A stretch of DNA of 64,000 bases from Nitrosomonas supralitoralis. Lineage in GTDB: Bacteria > Pseudomonadota > Gammaproteobacteria > Burkholderiales > Nitrosomonadaceae. Every line of letters begins with the position of its first letter. The stretch's first letter is position 1. Below, piece by piece: positions 48,572-57,736 of the stretch. Position numbers and translations under genes: made by a program. Location: contig NZ_PXXU01000003.1 of the NCBI RefSeq assembly GCF_003011925.2, forward strand, positions 57,564 through 121,563. The letters are read 5' to 3'. Under the pieces are notes generated by a model, which was given only the letters and a program-made list of their open reading frames with translations, made no database searches and was not told the DNA's origin.

Positions 48572-50578
48572 ATGTCACAACGTGTTTCGCTACTTTTGGG
48601 TGTTCATGCTCATCAACCCGTTGGTAATTTTCCCGATGTATTGAGGGAAGCACATCAGCGCTGTTACAAGCCTTTTCTGCAAGTACTTTATCGCTATCCG
48701 AATTTTCGCTTTTCCTTTCATTTTTCAGGTTGGTTGCTCGATTATCTGCTGCAACATTTTCCTGATGATATGGCATTGCTGCATAAAATGGTTGCGCGTC
48801 GGCAAGTGGAGTTGTTTGGCGCAGGTGATACCGAGCCGGTATTGGCGGTCATTCCGAACCGGGACCGCATTGGGCAAATTGATATATTTTCTAATAAACT
48901 GGCAGAAAAGTTTGGTCAACGTCCGCAAGGTGCATGGCTGACTGAGCGTGTTTGGGAATCCACGGTTGTTCCGGCGTTGGTAAATTGTGGGATTCGCTAT
49001 GTCACTGTTGATGATTACCATTTTCTGTGTGCCGGTAAAACACCAGAAGAATTAAATGGTTATTTCACTACCGAGGAAGATGCTCATAAACTCGATTTAT
49101 TCCCAATTTCTGAATCCTTGCGCTATAAAATTCCTTTTTCGCCCGTTGAAGAAACCATCGCTTATCTGGAATCATTGGCGGATCAACGTTTGCCAAATAC
49201 CAGCGCTGCGGCGATTTATTTTGATGATATCGAGAAATTTGGTATCTGGCCGGAAACCTATCATTGGGTATATGAGAAAGGCTGGCTTGAGCATTTTATC
49301 CAGAGTGTGCTGGCTTCAGGTAAGATCTGTACCCAGCATTACAGCGAATATCATGCCAGTGAAAAAACCCGTGGCATCGTTTATCTGCCCACCGTATCTT
49401 ACATAGAAATGAATCAGTGGACGTTACCTGCGCATTCTGCCAGTATTTACGCAGAGCTTTTGCAGCAGGCCAAGGAAAGTGGCTGGTATGAATACAAGAA
49501 AGCTTTTATACGTGGCGGCATTTGGAAGAACTTTTTTTCTCGCTATCCAGAATCCAATTGGATGCATAAGCGCATGTTGGGGCTTTCTGCACGACTGGTT
49601 GAATTACCGGCGCCACAACGTACCAGCCAGATGCAGCAGAAACTTTACGAATCTCAAGCCAACGATGCTTATTGGCATGGCTTATTTGGGGGATTGTATC
49701 TCCCGCATCTACGGCGTGCAGTATACAATGGCATTGTTGAACTGGAAGCATTGCTCGACACCTGTGCTCCGCGTCCTTCGTATTTTACCGAAGATACTGA
49801 CCTGGATGGCGTGGAAGAAGCGTACCTGCAAAATGGCGTGCTGCAGGCAGTGCTGAAATTAGACGGTTTTGCCAGCATTTGCGAGTTGGATGCCTATCTG
49901 TTGCGCCATAATTTTGGCGATACCTTGCGCAATCAAGTCGAACACTATCATCAGAAAATTCAACCAGGACAGCTTGATTCAAGCAGCAATGCTAGGAGCG
50001 GCATTGCTTCGGCGCACGACAGAATCAGTTATAAACATGAGATCAATGCCGAAGACATTGTTGCCGATGATCATCCTCGCAGCTTGTTTGTTGATCGCTT
50101 GAACGGCATATTTATTGTTTACCGATCAGTAGCCTCAGCACTGGAGAATAACCATTTTCAATCTGAAAATACTGCCTATCCGATTCATAAACAAATCATG
50201 CTGGATCAAAGTCGGTTGCAGGTCAATTATCATTTTACCGCCAAGCTGGAACATGGATTCAGTACCGAAATCAATTTTGCCATGCCAAGTTGTGATGGCA
50301 CGGGAGGACGTTATAAGTATCAGGGAGAAATTCTTTGTGGCTTCGGTGAATTGCTTGAATTAACTGATATGACTGAAATAACATTAGAGGATGATACGTT
50401 AGGCGGTAGTGTTGTGTTAAGAACGTCACATCCGATGGCATTACGTGCCCACCCGCATTTCTCGGTATCGCAATCTGAGAGCGGGTTTGAGAAAATTATG
50501 CAGGCAACAACTCTCGTGTTGGAATGGTCGGTAACAGCTCCGGAATTAATCATTACACTGGAGATCAATGCCCGATAG
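48572..50578 (+). CDS. GH57 4-alpha-glucanotransferase-like protein with DUF1925/DUF1926 domains
   Basis: A 668-residue protein matching the Thermococcus-type 4-alpha-glucanotransferase architecture: GH57 barrel (HAHQPVGNFPDVL at the start, nucleophile Glu125 in GAWLTERVWES, acid Asp218/219 in FDDIEKFGIWPE), a middle helical region (DUF1925-like) and a C-terminal beta-rich domain (DUF1926-like, YPIHKQIMLDQSRLQVNYHF). It would transfer maltodextrin segments between chains or hydrolyse them. Cytoplasmic, no signal peptide. Downstream of another GH57 gene and upstream of pgi. Confidence 0.9.
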   Translation: MSQRVSLLLGVHAHQPVGNFPDVLREAHQRCYKPFLQVLYRYPNFRFSFHFSGWLLDYLLQHFPDDMALLHKMVARRQVELFGAGDTEPVLAVIPNRDRIGQIDIFSNKLAEKFGQRPQGAWLTERVWESTVVPALVNCGIRYVTVDDYHFLCAGKTPEELNGYFTTEEDAHKLDLFPISESLRYKIPFSPVEETIAYLESLADQRLPNTSAAAIYFDDIEKFGIWPETYHWVYEKGWLEHFIQSVLASGKICTQHYSEYHASEKTRGIVYLPTVSYIEMNQWTLPAHSASIYAELLQQAKESGWYEYKKAFIRGGIWKNFFSRYPESNWMHKRMLGLSARLVELPAPQRTSQMQQKLYESQANDAYWHGLFGGLYLPHLRRAVYNGIVELEALLDTCAPRPSYFTEDTDLDGVEEAYLQNGVLQAVLKLDGFASICELDAYLLRHNFGDTLRNQVEHYHQKIQPGQLDSSSNARSGIASAHDRISYKHEINAEDIVADDHPRSLFVDRLNGIFIVYRSVASALENNHFQSENTAYPIHKQIMLDQSRLQVNYHFTAKLEHGFSTEINFAMPSCDGTGGRYKYQGEILCGFGELLELTDMTEITLEDDTLGGSVVLRTSHPMALRAHPHFSVSQSESGFEKIMQATTLVLEWSVTAPELIITLEINAR

Positions 50579-50626
50579 TTGTATTCCATTTATTACTCAT
50601 TATATTCAGTAACTCAAACAAACGCT

Positions 50627-52261
50627 ATGTCTTCTCTTACGCAATCATCTGCCTGGCTAGACTTGCAGGCACATCAATCCGTTATGGCGCAACAACATTT
50701 GCGCGAATTATTTCAACAGGATCCGCAACGTTTCGAGAAATTTTCTCTGCATTTCAACACTATTCTGATGGATTGCGCCAAGCAGCCGATCAATCAGGAA
50801 ACCGTTAATTTATTGCTGGCATTGGCACATCAACAGAAACTAAAAGATTGGATTGTGCGCATGTTTGCGGGAGAAAAAATCAATTCGACCGAACAGCGTG
50901 CGGCGCTGCATACGGCGTTAAGGGGTGATCAGCCCATTATGGTTGATGGTTTGGATGTGATGCCGGATGTTAAGCGCGTGTTGAAGCAGATGGAGCGTTT
51001 CTCGGTTGCGATTCAAACCGGAGAGCGCCGAGGTTATACCGGGAAAAAGTTTACTGATATTGTCAATATCGGTATCGGTGGATCGGATCTGGGGCCAGTA
51101 ATGGTGACCGAAGCACTCAAACCTTATTGGCTGAACGGCATCGTGCCACACTTTATTTCAAATGTTGACGGCGCACAACTAGCAGGTGTTTTGCATCAGC
51201 TTGATCCGGCGACGACGCTTTTTGTTATTGCTTCGAAAACGTTTAGCACTCAAGAAACTCTGACCAATGCGCATTCCGCGCGGGAATGGTTTTTGTCCCA
51301 AGGCGGCAATGAAAAAGATGTCGCTCGCCATTTTGTCGCAGTCTCAACCAATCGCTCTGCGGTGGAAAAATTTGGCATTGATACGGACAACATGTTTGAA
51401 TTCTGGGATTGGGTCGGAGGACGCTATTCATTATGGTCAGCCATTGGATTACCGATTGCACTGACCGTTGGGATGGATCATTTTTATTCGCTGTTGACGG
51501 GTGCGAGAGCTATGGATCAGCATTTCGCTACTGCACCATTCGAGAAAAATTTGCCAGTCATGCTCGGTTTAATAGGTATCTGGCACATCAATTTTTTTGG
51601 TACAACTTCGCACGCTGTGCTGCCGTATGATCAATCGCTTCACCGTTTTTCAGCTTATTTGCAGCAACTGGAGATGGAGAGTAATGGCAAGCGCATCACT
51701 CGCGGTGGGGAAGTAGTCGATTATTCCACCGGAACAATTGTTTGGGGTGAGCCTGGAACCAATGGACAGCATGCTTTCTACCAACTATTGCATCAAGGTA
51801 CGCAAACCATTTCGGCCGATTTCCTCGCGCCTTGCCAAAGTCATTATCCAATGGGTGACCATCATCATTTGTTATTGGCGAATTTTTTTGCTCAAACAGA
51901 AGCACTGATGGCTGGCAAGAATGAACAGGAAGTACGTGCCGAACTTGAACTGCAAGGTATGTCGGCTGAATCCGTGGCGCAACTGCTGCCGCACAAGATC
52001 TTTCCCGGCAATCGTCCGACTACATCGATATTATTCAAGAAACTTGATCCCCAGACATTGGGTTCGTTGATTGCCTTGTATGAACATAAAGTGTTTGTGC
52101 AAAGCGTGATCTGGAATATCAACCCGTTCGATCAATGGGGTGTGGAGCTGGGCAAGCAGCTTGCCGGAAGAATTCTAACCGAATTGGAACCTGTGGGTTC
52201 AGCGACAGCGCATGATACATCCACCAATGGATTAATCAATTACTTTAAGATAAATCAGTAG
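50627..52261 (+). CDS. pgi: glucose-6-phosphate isomerase
   Basis: Interconverts glucose 6-phosphate and fructose 6-phosphate, linking Calvin-cycle product to glycogen. The 544-residue protein starts at the ATG at 50627 ([14 protein letters not shown]); an upstream TTG frame has no ribosome site. It has the family signatures [47 protein letters not shown], and [18 protein letters not shown]. Placement inside the glycogen cluster suggests co-expression with glgA, whose start follows after 11 bases. Confidence 0.96.
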   Translation: MSSLTQSSAWLDLQAHQSVMAQQHLRELFQQDPQRFEKFSLHFNTILMDCAKQPINQETVNLLLALAHQQKLKDWIVRMFAGEKINSTEQRAALHTALRGDQPIMVDGLDVMPDVKRVLKQMERFSVAIQTGERRGYTGKKFTDIVNIGIGGSDLGPVMVTEALKPYWLNGIVPHFISNVDGAQLAGVLHQLDPATTLFVIASKTFSTQETLTNAHSAREWFLSQGGNEKDVARHFVAVSTNRSAVEKFGIDTDNMFEFWDWVGGRYSLWSAIGLPIALTVGMDHFYSLLTGARAMDQHFATAPFEKNLPVMLGLIGIWHINFFGTTSHAVLPYDQSLHRFSAYLQQLEMESNGKRITRGGEVVDYSTGTIVWGEPGTNGQHAFYQLLHQGTQTISADFLAPCQSHYPMGDHHHLLLANFFAQTEALMAGKNEQEVRAELELQGMSAESVAQLLPHKIFPGNRPTTSILFKKLDPQTLGSLIALYEHKVFVQSVIWNINPFDQWGVELGKQLAGRILTELEPVGSATAHDTSTNGLINYFKINQ

Positions 52262-52272
52262 AACTATCACCT

Positions 52273-53748
52273 ATGCCGCGATCTCAAGAACTTCGTGTTC
52301 TGTTTATCACTCCTGAAGTGTACCCTTTATGCAAAACGGGGGGGCTGGGTGACGTCAGCGCAGCATTACCCGCTGCATTACGTGCGTTACACAGCGATGT
52401 GCGGCTGTTACTACCCGGCTACCCACAAGTTATCGCTGGGGTCAAATATAAATCCAAAGTTGCTGAATTCAACACATTGTCACAGTTTCCACCCACTTCA
52501 TTGTTGTCGGCGCGATTATCGTTGAGTAAAACCGAGAACATTCCGGTGTTCGTGATCGACTGCCCCGGGTTGTATAATCGCGAGGGAGGACCTTACTTGG
52601 ATGCGTTTGGCCATAATTGGCCTGATAACGCATTACGTTTCGGCCTGTTGTCAAAAATTGGCGCCATACTGGCCAGTGATATCAGTCCGATCGCCTGGCG
52701 TCCGCACATAGTGCACTGCAATGACTGGCAAAGTGGACTCACCCCGGCTTATTTGCATTTTCATGCGGGGGAGAAAGCAGCCACGATGATGACCGTTCAT
52801 AATCTGGCATTTCAAGGCATTTTTCCACCTGGAAGCGTGGTGCAGTTGGGGTTGCCATCGGATAGTCTGGATATCAACGGGGTAGAATACTATGGTAATT
52901 TTTCTTTTCTCAAAGCGGGGTTGTACTATGCCGACCAGGTCACTACAGTCAGTCCCAATTATGCCAAAGAGATACAAACTGAACCGCTGGGCTTCGGCTT
53001 TCAAGGATTGTTGACCGCTCGTCGTCCTGATCTCACCGGTATTATCAATGGGATAGCTACCACTGAATGGGATCCTGCAACAGATCGTTATTTGGTCAAA
53101 AACTACAGTAGCAGTAATCTGTCGAATAAAGTGGCTAATAAAACTGCGCTGCAACGACAAATGGGATTAGCAGTTAACGCGAATATTCCTCTATTTGGCA
53201 TTATCAGCCGTTTGAGCCATCAGAAAGGGATTGATCTGCTGATCCAGATTGCACCACAATTAATAAAAATACCCGCACAACTGGTTGTGCTTGGTAGTGG
53301 CGATGCCGAACTGGAACATCTGCTTTTCATGCTGGCACAAACCTACCCTGAGTCAATTGCAATGCATATCGGTTTTAACGAAAACTTGTCTCACCTGACA
53401 GAGGCCGGTCTTGATTGCTTTCTGATGCCATCACGGTTCGAGCCCTGCGGATTGAATCAGATGTATAGCCAACGCTATGGTACTCCACCAGTAGTTCATG
53501 CCACGGGAGGATTGCTCGACACGGTTGTGGATTGCACCTCCGTTACACTTGCAAATCGCACTGCCAGCGGCTTCGTGTTCCACCCATTGACAGCGGCTAA
53601 CTTACTGGACACGATAAAACGTGCAACGCATGCCTATCACAATAAAAAGACCTGGAAAAACTTGCAGGAAAATGGCATGGCTAAAGATTTCAGCTGGAAT
53701 GCAAGCGCGATAGCCTATCAAGAACTTTATCGGTTACTGTTAAGCTAA
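52273..53748 (+). CDS. glgA: glycogen synthase (GT5)
   Basis: Extends alpha-1,4-glucan from ADP-glucose. The 491-residue GT-B enzyme begins with VLFITPEVYPLCKTGGLGDV, including the KTGGLGDV nucleotide-binding motif, and has HCNDWQSGLTPAYL, TVHNLAFQGIFP, ISRLSHQKGIDLL and the C-terminal PSRFEPCGLNQMYSQRYGTPPVVHATGGLLDTV. Last of the glycogen run, 11 bases after pgi. GlgA, GlgB and GlgC all present means the classic bacterial glycogen route is complete. Confidence 0.97.
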   Translation: MPRSQELRVLFITPEVYPLCKTGGLGDVSAALPAALRALHSDVRLLLPGYPQVIAGVKYKSKVAEFNTLSQFPPTSLLSARLSLSKTENIPVFVIDCPGLYNREGGPYLDAFGHNWPDNALRFGLLSKIGAILASDISPIAWRPHIVHCNDWQSGLTPAYLHFHAGEKAATMMTVHNLAFQGIFPPGSVVQLGLPSDSLDINGVEYYGNFSFLKAGLYYADQVTTVSPNYAKEIQTEPLGFGFQGLLTARRPDLTGIINGIATTEWDPATDRYLVKNYSSSNLSNKVANKTALQRQMGLAVNANIPLFGIISRLSHQKGIDLLIQIAPQLIKIPAQLVVLGSGDAELEHLLFMLAQTYPESIAMHIGFNENLSHLTEAGLDCFLMPSRFEPCGLNQMYSQRYGTPPVVHATGGLLDTVVDCTSVTLANRTASGFVFHPLTAANLLDTIKRATHAYHNKKTWKNLQENGMAKDFSWNASAIAYQELYRLLLS

Positions 53749-53778
53749 GGCACGATTAATTTAATAGGATTCAGTGTT

Positions 53779-55578
53779 ATGAAAATCACGCTAAGCATTC
53801 TATTTGCCATTTTACTGCTTTCCTGCATTGATCATCCGCTAGAGCCGCCACTTCCACCCGCTGCAGTGAGTGAAGTACCGGAAAACTGGGAGCAGGCGCA
53901 AGCTGGAAGATATCAAGAGAAATCAAACTATATTCAGTCTCATCAAGCCGCTTACGATTGGTTTGGCAATTTTGCTTTTAGCGAAGTCGATGGCATTCCT
54001 TATATCGCATTGAAACTCTTGCCCAAGCTTGCACCGGAATTATGGGGAGGTGAAGAAAATTTTCTTGATGTGGTGGGTCTGTTTATTGATGAGCGACAGC
54101 AATCCTATCCCATTGCACGCGGCATTGGCTTTAGCGGTTTGTCTCGCACTGAGGCGCAGGGCAATATCGATTATGCATCATTCACCTGTGGCGCCTGCCA
54201 CATCGGCCGTGTACGACTTGAAAACGGTCAAATAGACTATCTCGATGGCGGCGTGAATATGACTTTCAATATTGCGTTATTCCGCGTCAAGTTATATCAG
54301 ACCTTACAAACAGCCTACGCGGGTGAAACCAGTGACAACAAATACCAACTGTTAACGCAGAAGTTGCTTGATGCATTGGATGCGGTTCAGAAAAACAATC
54401 CGCATTATTTTTATAACAATTTCCAGACAGGCAATAGAAATTTTGACGCTGACTACGAAGCTGCGCAGATTGCCTTGTTCAAACAAGATGCTGTGCAAAC
54501 AATCAAGCAGTTTGCGCAGCGTGCCGAAGCTGAATACGAAGGTTTTGGTGCACTAATCGCCAAGAACTACGAAGGTCTTGAATCAGAAATGCTGGCTGGT
54601 TTTCCCGGAATGGCGGATGCGACGGGGTTGAGTGCCATCAATGGCTATGTCAGTCTGCGCAAGATTCCAGTTGTTAAATGGTTTGCCAGTGTCTCACTTC
54701 CGCCGCAGCCGGGCATTACCGATTTCATGTCAGTATGGGAACAAGATAAGCGCCGTACAGGCTGGGATGAAGGTCATAAAAGACTCATCAATGGTGGCGG
54801 TCAATGGAATGGTAATGTGCCGATGCCTATCTACCGCAACCTGATCGCGATGCTGACCCTGGGGCTGGAAAAAACCGATGTGCGGGTAGCTGCATTTGCC
54901 GAAGAACTGCTCGATGGCTTACCGGCCAGCCCTTATCCTTTTAATGTGGATATCGTGCAGGCTAAAAAGGGGCAAGCGCTATTTGCACAACACTGCGCCG
55001 ATTGCCATCAACCTAAAAATGGTAAAGTGTACGACAATCTCGGTACCAGCATGAAAAGGGCCTATGTGGTCGGAACGCTGCTAAATTATGCCGCACGCAA
55101 ACAATTGTATGCAAACTGTGCACCGGATACTTCCATTCAGTTGGCTGGTAAAGATGTCAAGCCCTGTGCCGAGTTTGACGGTATTTCTCTTGAGGGTAAA
55201 AAAGACTTGCTGATGTCGCCCAATAATGAACATCATGGCTACAATGCCCGACCATTAAGCGGTATCTGGGCGCAAGCGCCCTATTTGCATAATGGCACGG
55301 TACCGACTATTTATCACTTACTAATTCCGGAAGAACGCCCCACCAGCTTTATCAAAAGCCGCCTCGATTACGATTCCCAATATCTCGGTTTTTCCTGGAA
55401 TTCTGAACAAACAGTCAATCAAAACGAGGGCTATTTGTTTCAGGTCAACGTGATCCCGGCTTTGAGCAACAAAGGGCACGATAAGGATATTGTGGAAGGT
55501 GAAAAAACTTATCGCCTCAATTGGTCTGGTGACAAACAAAGCGCTTTTGCTATTATTGAATATTTGAAGACTTTGTGA
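53779..55578 (+). CDS. di-haem c-type cytochrome lipoprotein, RoxA-like
   Basis: A 599-residue exported cytochrome. The N terminus (MKITLSILFAILLLSC) ends in a lipobox with Cys16. Two haem motifs occur: C137-GA-CH141 in FTCGACHIGRV and C406-AD-CH410 in AQHCADCHQPKN. The C-terminal half has APYLHNGTVPTIYHLL, shared by di-haem cytochrome c peroxidases and RoxA/RoxB-type oxygenases; the overall length and the long region between the haems favour the RoxA-like group. Activity (peroxidase, oxygenase or electron carrier) cannot be read from sequence. Thirty bases after glgA, but a role in glycogen use is not implied. Confidence 0.85.
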   Translation: MKITLSILFAILLLSCIDHPLEPPLPPAAVSEVPENWEQAQAGRYQEKSNYIQSHQAAYDWFGNFAFSEVDGIPYIALKLLPKLAPELWGGEENFLDVVGLFIDERQQSYPIARGIGFSGLSRTEAQGNIDYASFTCGACHIGRVRLENGQIDYLDGGVNMTFNIALFRVKLYQTLQTAYAGETSDNKYQLLTQKLLDALDAVQKNNPHYFYNNFQTGNRNFDADYEAAQIALFKQDAVQTIKQFAQRAEAEYEGFGALIAKNYEGLESEMLAGFPGMADATGLSAINGYVSLRKIPVVKWFASVSLPPQPGITDFMSVWEQDKRRTGWDEGHKRLINGGGQWNGNVPMPIYRNLIAMLTLGLEKTDVRVAAFAEELLDGLPASPYPFNVDIVQAKKGQALFAQHCADCHQPKNGKVYDNLGTSMKRAYVVGTLLNYAARKQLYANCAPDTSIQLAGKDVKPCAEFDGISLEGKKDLLMSPNNEHHGYNARPLSGIWAQAPYLHNGTVPTIYHLLIPEERPTSFIKSRLDYDSQYLGFSWNSEQTVNQNEGYLFQVNVIPALSNKGHDKDIVEGEKTYRLNWSGDKQSAFAIIEYLKTL

Positions 55579-55606
55579 TCACATACTGAATAAGTCGGTG
55601 TGTGAT
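55578..55606 (+). terminator. hairpin after the cytochrome gene
   Basis: ATCACATAC and GTGTGTGAT form a 9-bp stem (one T-G pair) around an 11-base loop, starting at the stop codon. There is no T run after it, so it is a weak terminator candidate that would insulate the next, separately regulated gene. Confidence 0.3.
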
Positions 55607-55647
55607 TGCTGTTATACAAAAGAGTAAAATAATTTATAGCAAGCAGA

Positions 55648-55689
55648 GAGGACGACCTCATCGCTCCAATTCTTTCAGGGGACTGTTCC
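55648..55689 (+). promoter_or_regulatory. guanidine-II (mini-ykkC) riboswitch candidate upstream of sugE
   Basis: GAGG-ACGA-CCTC (55648-55659) is a hairpin with the diagnostic ACGR loop of guanidine-II aptamers. After an 18-base linker, GGGG-ACTG-TTCC (55678-55689) makes a second small hairpin whose loop departs from ACGR at one base. The second hairpin ends 10 bases before the ribosome site GGAAGGAG of a SugE/Gdx-type exporter gene, the usual genetic partner of this riboswitch. The degenerate second loop makes the call tentative. Confidence 0.45.
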
Positions 55690-55709
55690 ATTACTCGGAA
55701 GGAGTGTAT

Positions 55710-56030
55710 ATGGTTTGGGTTATTCTTGTTGCCGCGGGATTGTTTGAGATTGGTTGGGCCATCGGATTGAAGTATACGGAAGGTTTTACGCAATTGTGGC
55801 CCACGATTGGGGCAATTTTCGCGATCATCGCCAGTGTTTGGTTGCTGGGCATTGCTATACAATCGCTTCCGGTTGGCACTGCTTATAGTATCTGGGTAGG
55901 CGTGGGTATGATTGGCACGGTGATTCTCGGAGTCGTACTGTTTGGCGAACCTGTGAATGCGGCACGCTTAATCAGCGTTGCTATTATTATTTTAGGCATC
56001 GTTGGCCTCAAACTCACAACACCGGATTAA
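55710..56030 (+). CDS. sugE: SMR transporter, SugE/Gdx guanidinium-exporter type
   Basis: A 106-residue four-helix SMR protein; Glu13 in GLFEIGWAIGLKYTEGFT is the essential proton/substrate site, and LPVGTAYSIWVGVGMIGTVI with LGVVLFGEP marks the SugE (Gdx) subfamily, whose characterised members export guanidinium in exchange for protons. The start at 55710 follows GGAAGGAG by 5 bases. The candidate guanidine-II element directly upstream supports the guanidinium role; export of other cations cannot be excluded. It differs from the EmrE-like gene at 42517. Confidence 0.9.
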   Translation: MVWVILVAAGLFEIGWAIGLKYTEGFTQLWPTIGAIFAIIASVWLLGIAIQSLPVGTAYSIWVGVGMIGTVILGVVLFGEPVNAARLISVAIIILGIVGLKLTTPD

Positions 56031-56112
56031 TAGCCTCACTCATTGCTGAGAATAATGGCTCGATGATCGTGAATGTTGCAAGACACAAATATTCTAATAT
56101 CAAGGAGATAAC

Positions 56113-56532
56113 ATGTCAGGCGCATTGATTCAACCCTACATCATGTTTGGCGGGCGCTGCGAAGAAGCACTGGAATTTTATCGCACTGCACTCGGCGCAC
56201 AGATTGACATGTTGATGCATTTCAAAGACAGTCCGGAACCGTCGCCCCCAGGCATGCTTCCGCCGGGATTTGACAATAAAGTGATGCACGCTAGCTTTCG
56301 CATCGGCGACAACGTGCTGATGGCTTCGGATGGATGTGAAGAAGGTCAGCAATACAGTGGCATTTCACTTTCGATCTCGGTTGCTACGGAGGATGAAGCG
56401 GAGCGTTTCTTTACCGCGCTATCCGATGGTGGCCAGGTGCAAATGCCGTTAGCCAAAGCATTTTGGTCGCCGCGTTTTGGTATGCTTACCGATCGTTTTG
56501 GTATCAGTTGGATGATCAACGTCGTGGTTTGA
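56113..56532 (+). CDS. PhnB-like VOC-superfamily protein
   Basis: A 139-residue protein of the PhnB/3-demethylubiquinone-methyltransferase-like branch of the VOC fold: IQPYIMFGGRCEEALEFYRT at the start, FDNKVMHASFRIGDNVLMASD in the middle, and FGMLTDRFGISWMINVVV at the end. Strong AAGGAG ribosome site. Despite the family name, no phosphonate genes are near and the catalytic role of this family is unknown. It stands alone after sugE. Confidence 0.85.
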   Translation: MSGALIQPYIMFGGRCEEALEFYRTALGAQIDMLMHFKDSPEPSPPGMLPPGFDNKVMHASFRIGDNVLMASDGCEEGQQYSGISLSISVATEDEAERFFTALSDGGQVQMPLAKAFWSPRFGMLTDRFGISWMINVVV

Positions 56533-56796
56533 TGGTTACCTCTAATCAATGAGCAACTGATCTGCAGTCAACAGCCGCGCTTGTTGGTTTCTGGAATCGT
56601 GCCGAGGGTATTTGCAATCACTCTTGCGGGTTGCTCAACCCGGCAACTTTATACCATGTTCAGTCGTGGCAATGTAAGGAGTGTGACCGGTTGATGGACC
56701 AGCCAGATCGTGATCGTTGCCTGCCGGATACAGGTAGTTCGTATGTAACGTACAAAATGCAATCCGTGGTCGGAGACATGCAGAAATGACACCAAT

Positions 56797-57147
56797 ATGA
56801 ACTTCGAAGAAATGAGTGATCAGCAAATATGGGATATCGCTAATCCCATCATGGACAACTTGATGGATGCTTCAACCCATATCAATCATGCCAGGCATGT
56901 CCGGGATTTTACTGAGCGGATGAAAGCCATCGTGACCCCGGAGTATTTTCAACGTATTTGTCAGCAGTATCAATCCGAAAAAGGATATTTTTCCAATCGT
57001 AAGTCTGTTGCCTTATTCAGACGTCCGGACTCAGCAGCCATTGTGTGGAAACAATCGTTCACGAAAGTATCGGGTGAATACGTTGCAGAGATGGTGTTGG
57101 TATATAAAAACGGAAAGTATTTGGTTGATCATGTGATGGTTTTTTGA
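56797..57147 (+). CDS. hypothetical protein, 116 aa
   Basis: A 116-residue protein with no signal peptide and no recognised family. It is helical at the start (DQQIWDIANPIMDNLMDAST; HARHVRDFTERMKAIVTP) and ends in alternating strands (SAAIVWKQSFTKVSGEYVAE, VLVYKNGKYLVDHVMVF), the pattern of a small NTF2-like or DUF4019-like alpha+beta fold, which is a guess from shape. The 264 bases before it hold no gene that I can support. Neighbours (VOC protein, HNH nuclease) give no clue. Confidence 0.6.
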   Translation: MNFEEMSDQQIWDIANPIMDNLMDASTHINHARHVRDFTERMKAIVTPEYFQRICQQYQSEKGYFSNRKSVALFRRPDSAAIVWKQSFTKVSGEYVAEMVLVYKNGKYLVDHVMVF

Positions 57148-57235
57148 GCAACTGATTGAGGTTCGAGTGTGCGAAATGCTGTGCAGCCCGGTGAGTTCAG
57201 ACATTAAACGAAGGACATTTGTATGCTGACCCATT

Positions 57236-57553
57236 ATGAACCGGTGGAATATTCCAAATTGGTTGGAGAACGAAGTGATTGCAAGAGACATATGCTGTGT
57301 TTATTGCGGTATTCAGTTCGGTTCGGGTAGTGCCAGAAAATCAAAGGCCTCGTGGGAGCATATCACCAACGATGCACGGATCGTGACAAGAGAAAACATT
57401 GCCCTCTGTTGCGTTTCCTGCAATGCAAGCAAAGGGACAAGGTTGCTGGATGACTGGATTGCGTCGCCCTATTGCCTAAACAAAAGCATTACCCCGCAGT
57501 CGGTCGCTGACATTGTCAAACAAGCTCTTCCACAACCACCGGGATATCCCTAA
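57236..57553 (+). CDS. HNH endonuclease
   Basis: A 105-residue HNH nuclease. Zinc-knuckle Cys pairs are CVYCG near residue 21-25 and CVSCN near 61-65; the catalytic histidine block is WEHITNDARIVTRENIALCC, ending ASKG as in typical HNH proteins. No phage, toxin or restriction partner is adjacent, so it may be a solitary nuclease. The start at 57236 is in a different frame from an ATG at 57223, which opens only a short frame. Confidence 0.85.
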   Translation: MNRWNIPNWLENEVIARDICCVYCGIQFGSGSARKSKASWEHITNDARIVTRENIALCCVSCNASKGTRLLDDWIASPYCLNKSITPQSVADIVKQALPQPPGYP

Positions 57554-57736
57554 GAAATCACCTGATTCAGTTTGTATCAGCACCAATGCCCAAAATTCGC
57601 AAGCGTAGTGAGGCCGCTAGTAAAGCATCTGACGCTATGTCATTCGGCAAGAAGCCACGCTACATTGGAATAATTATCACATCAATCCAGTATTTTGCTA
57701 TATTCCCAGCTTTATTCCTGCGTTACGGTTATCTCA

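Noticed and set aside
56533..56796. Possible gene remnant before the 116-residue hypothetical protein
   Set aside because: Frames in this 264-base gap break quickly and none resembles a known protein; I cannot call it a pseudogene from sequence alone.
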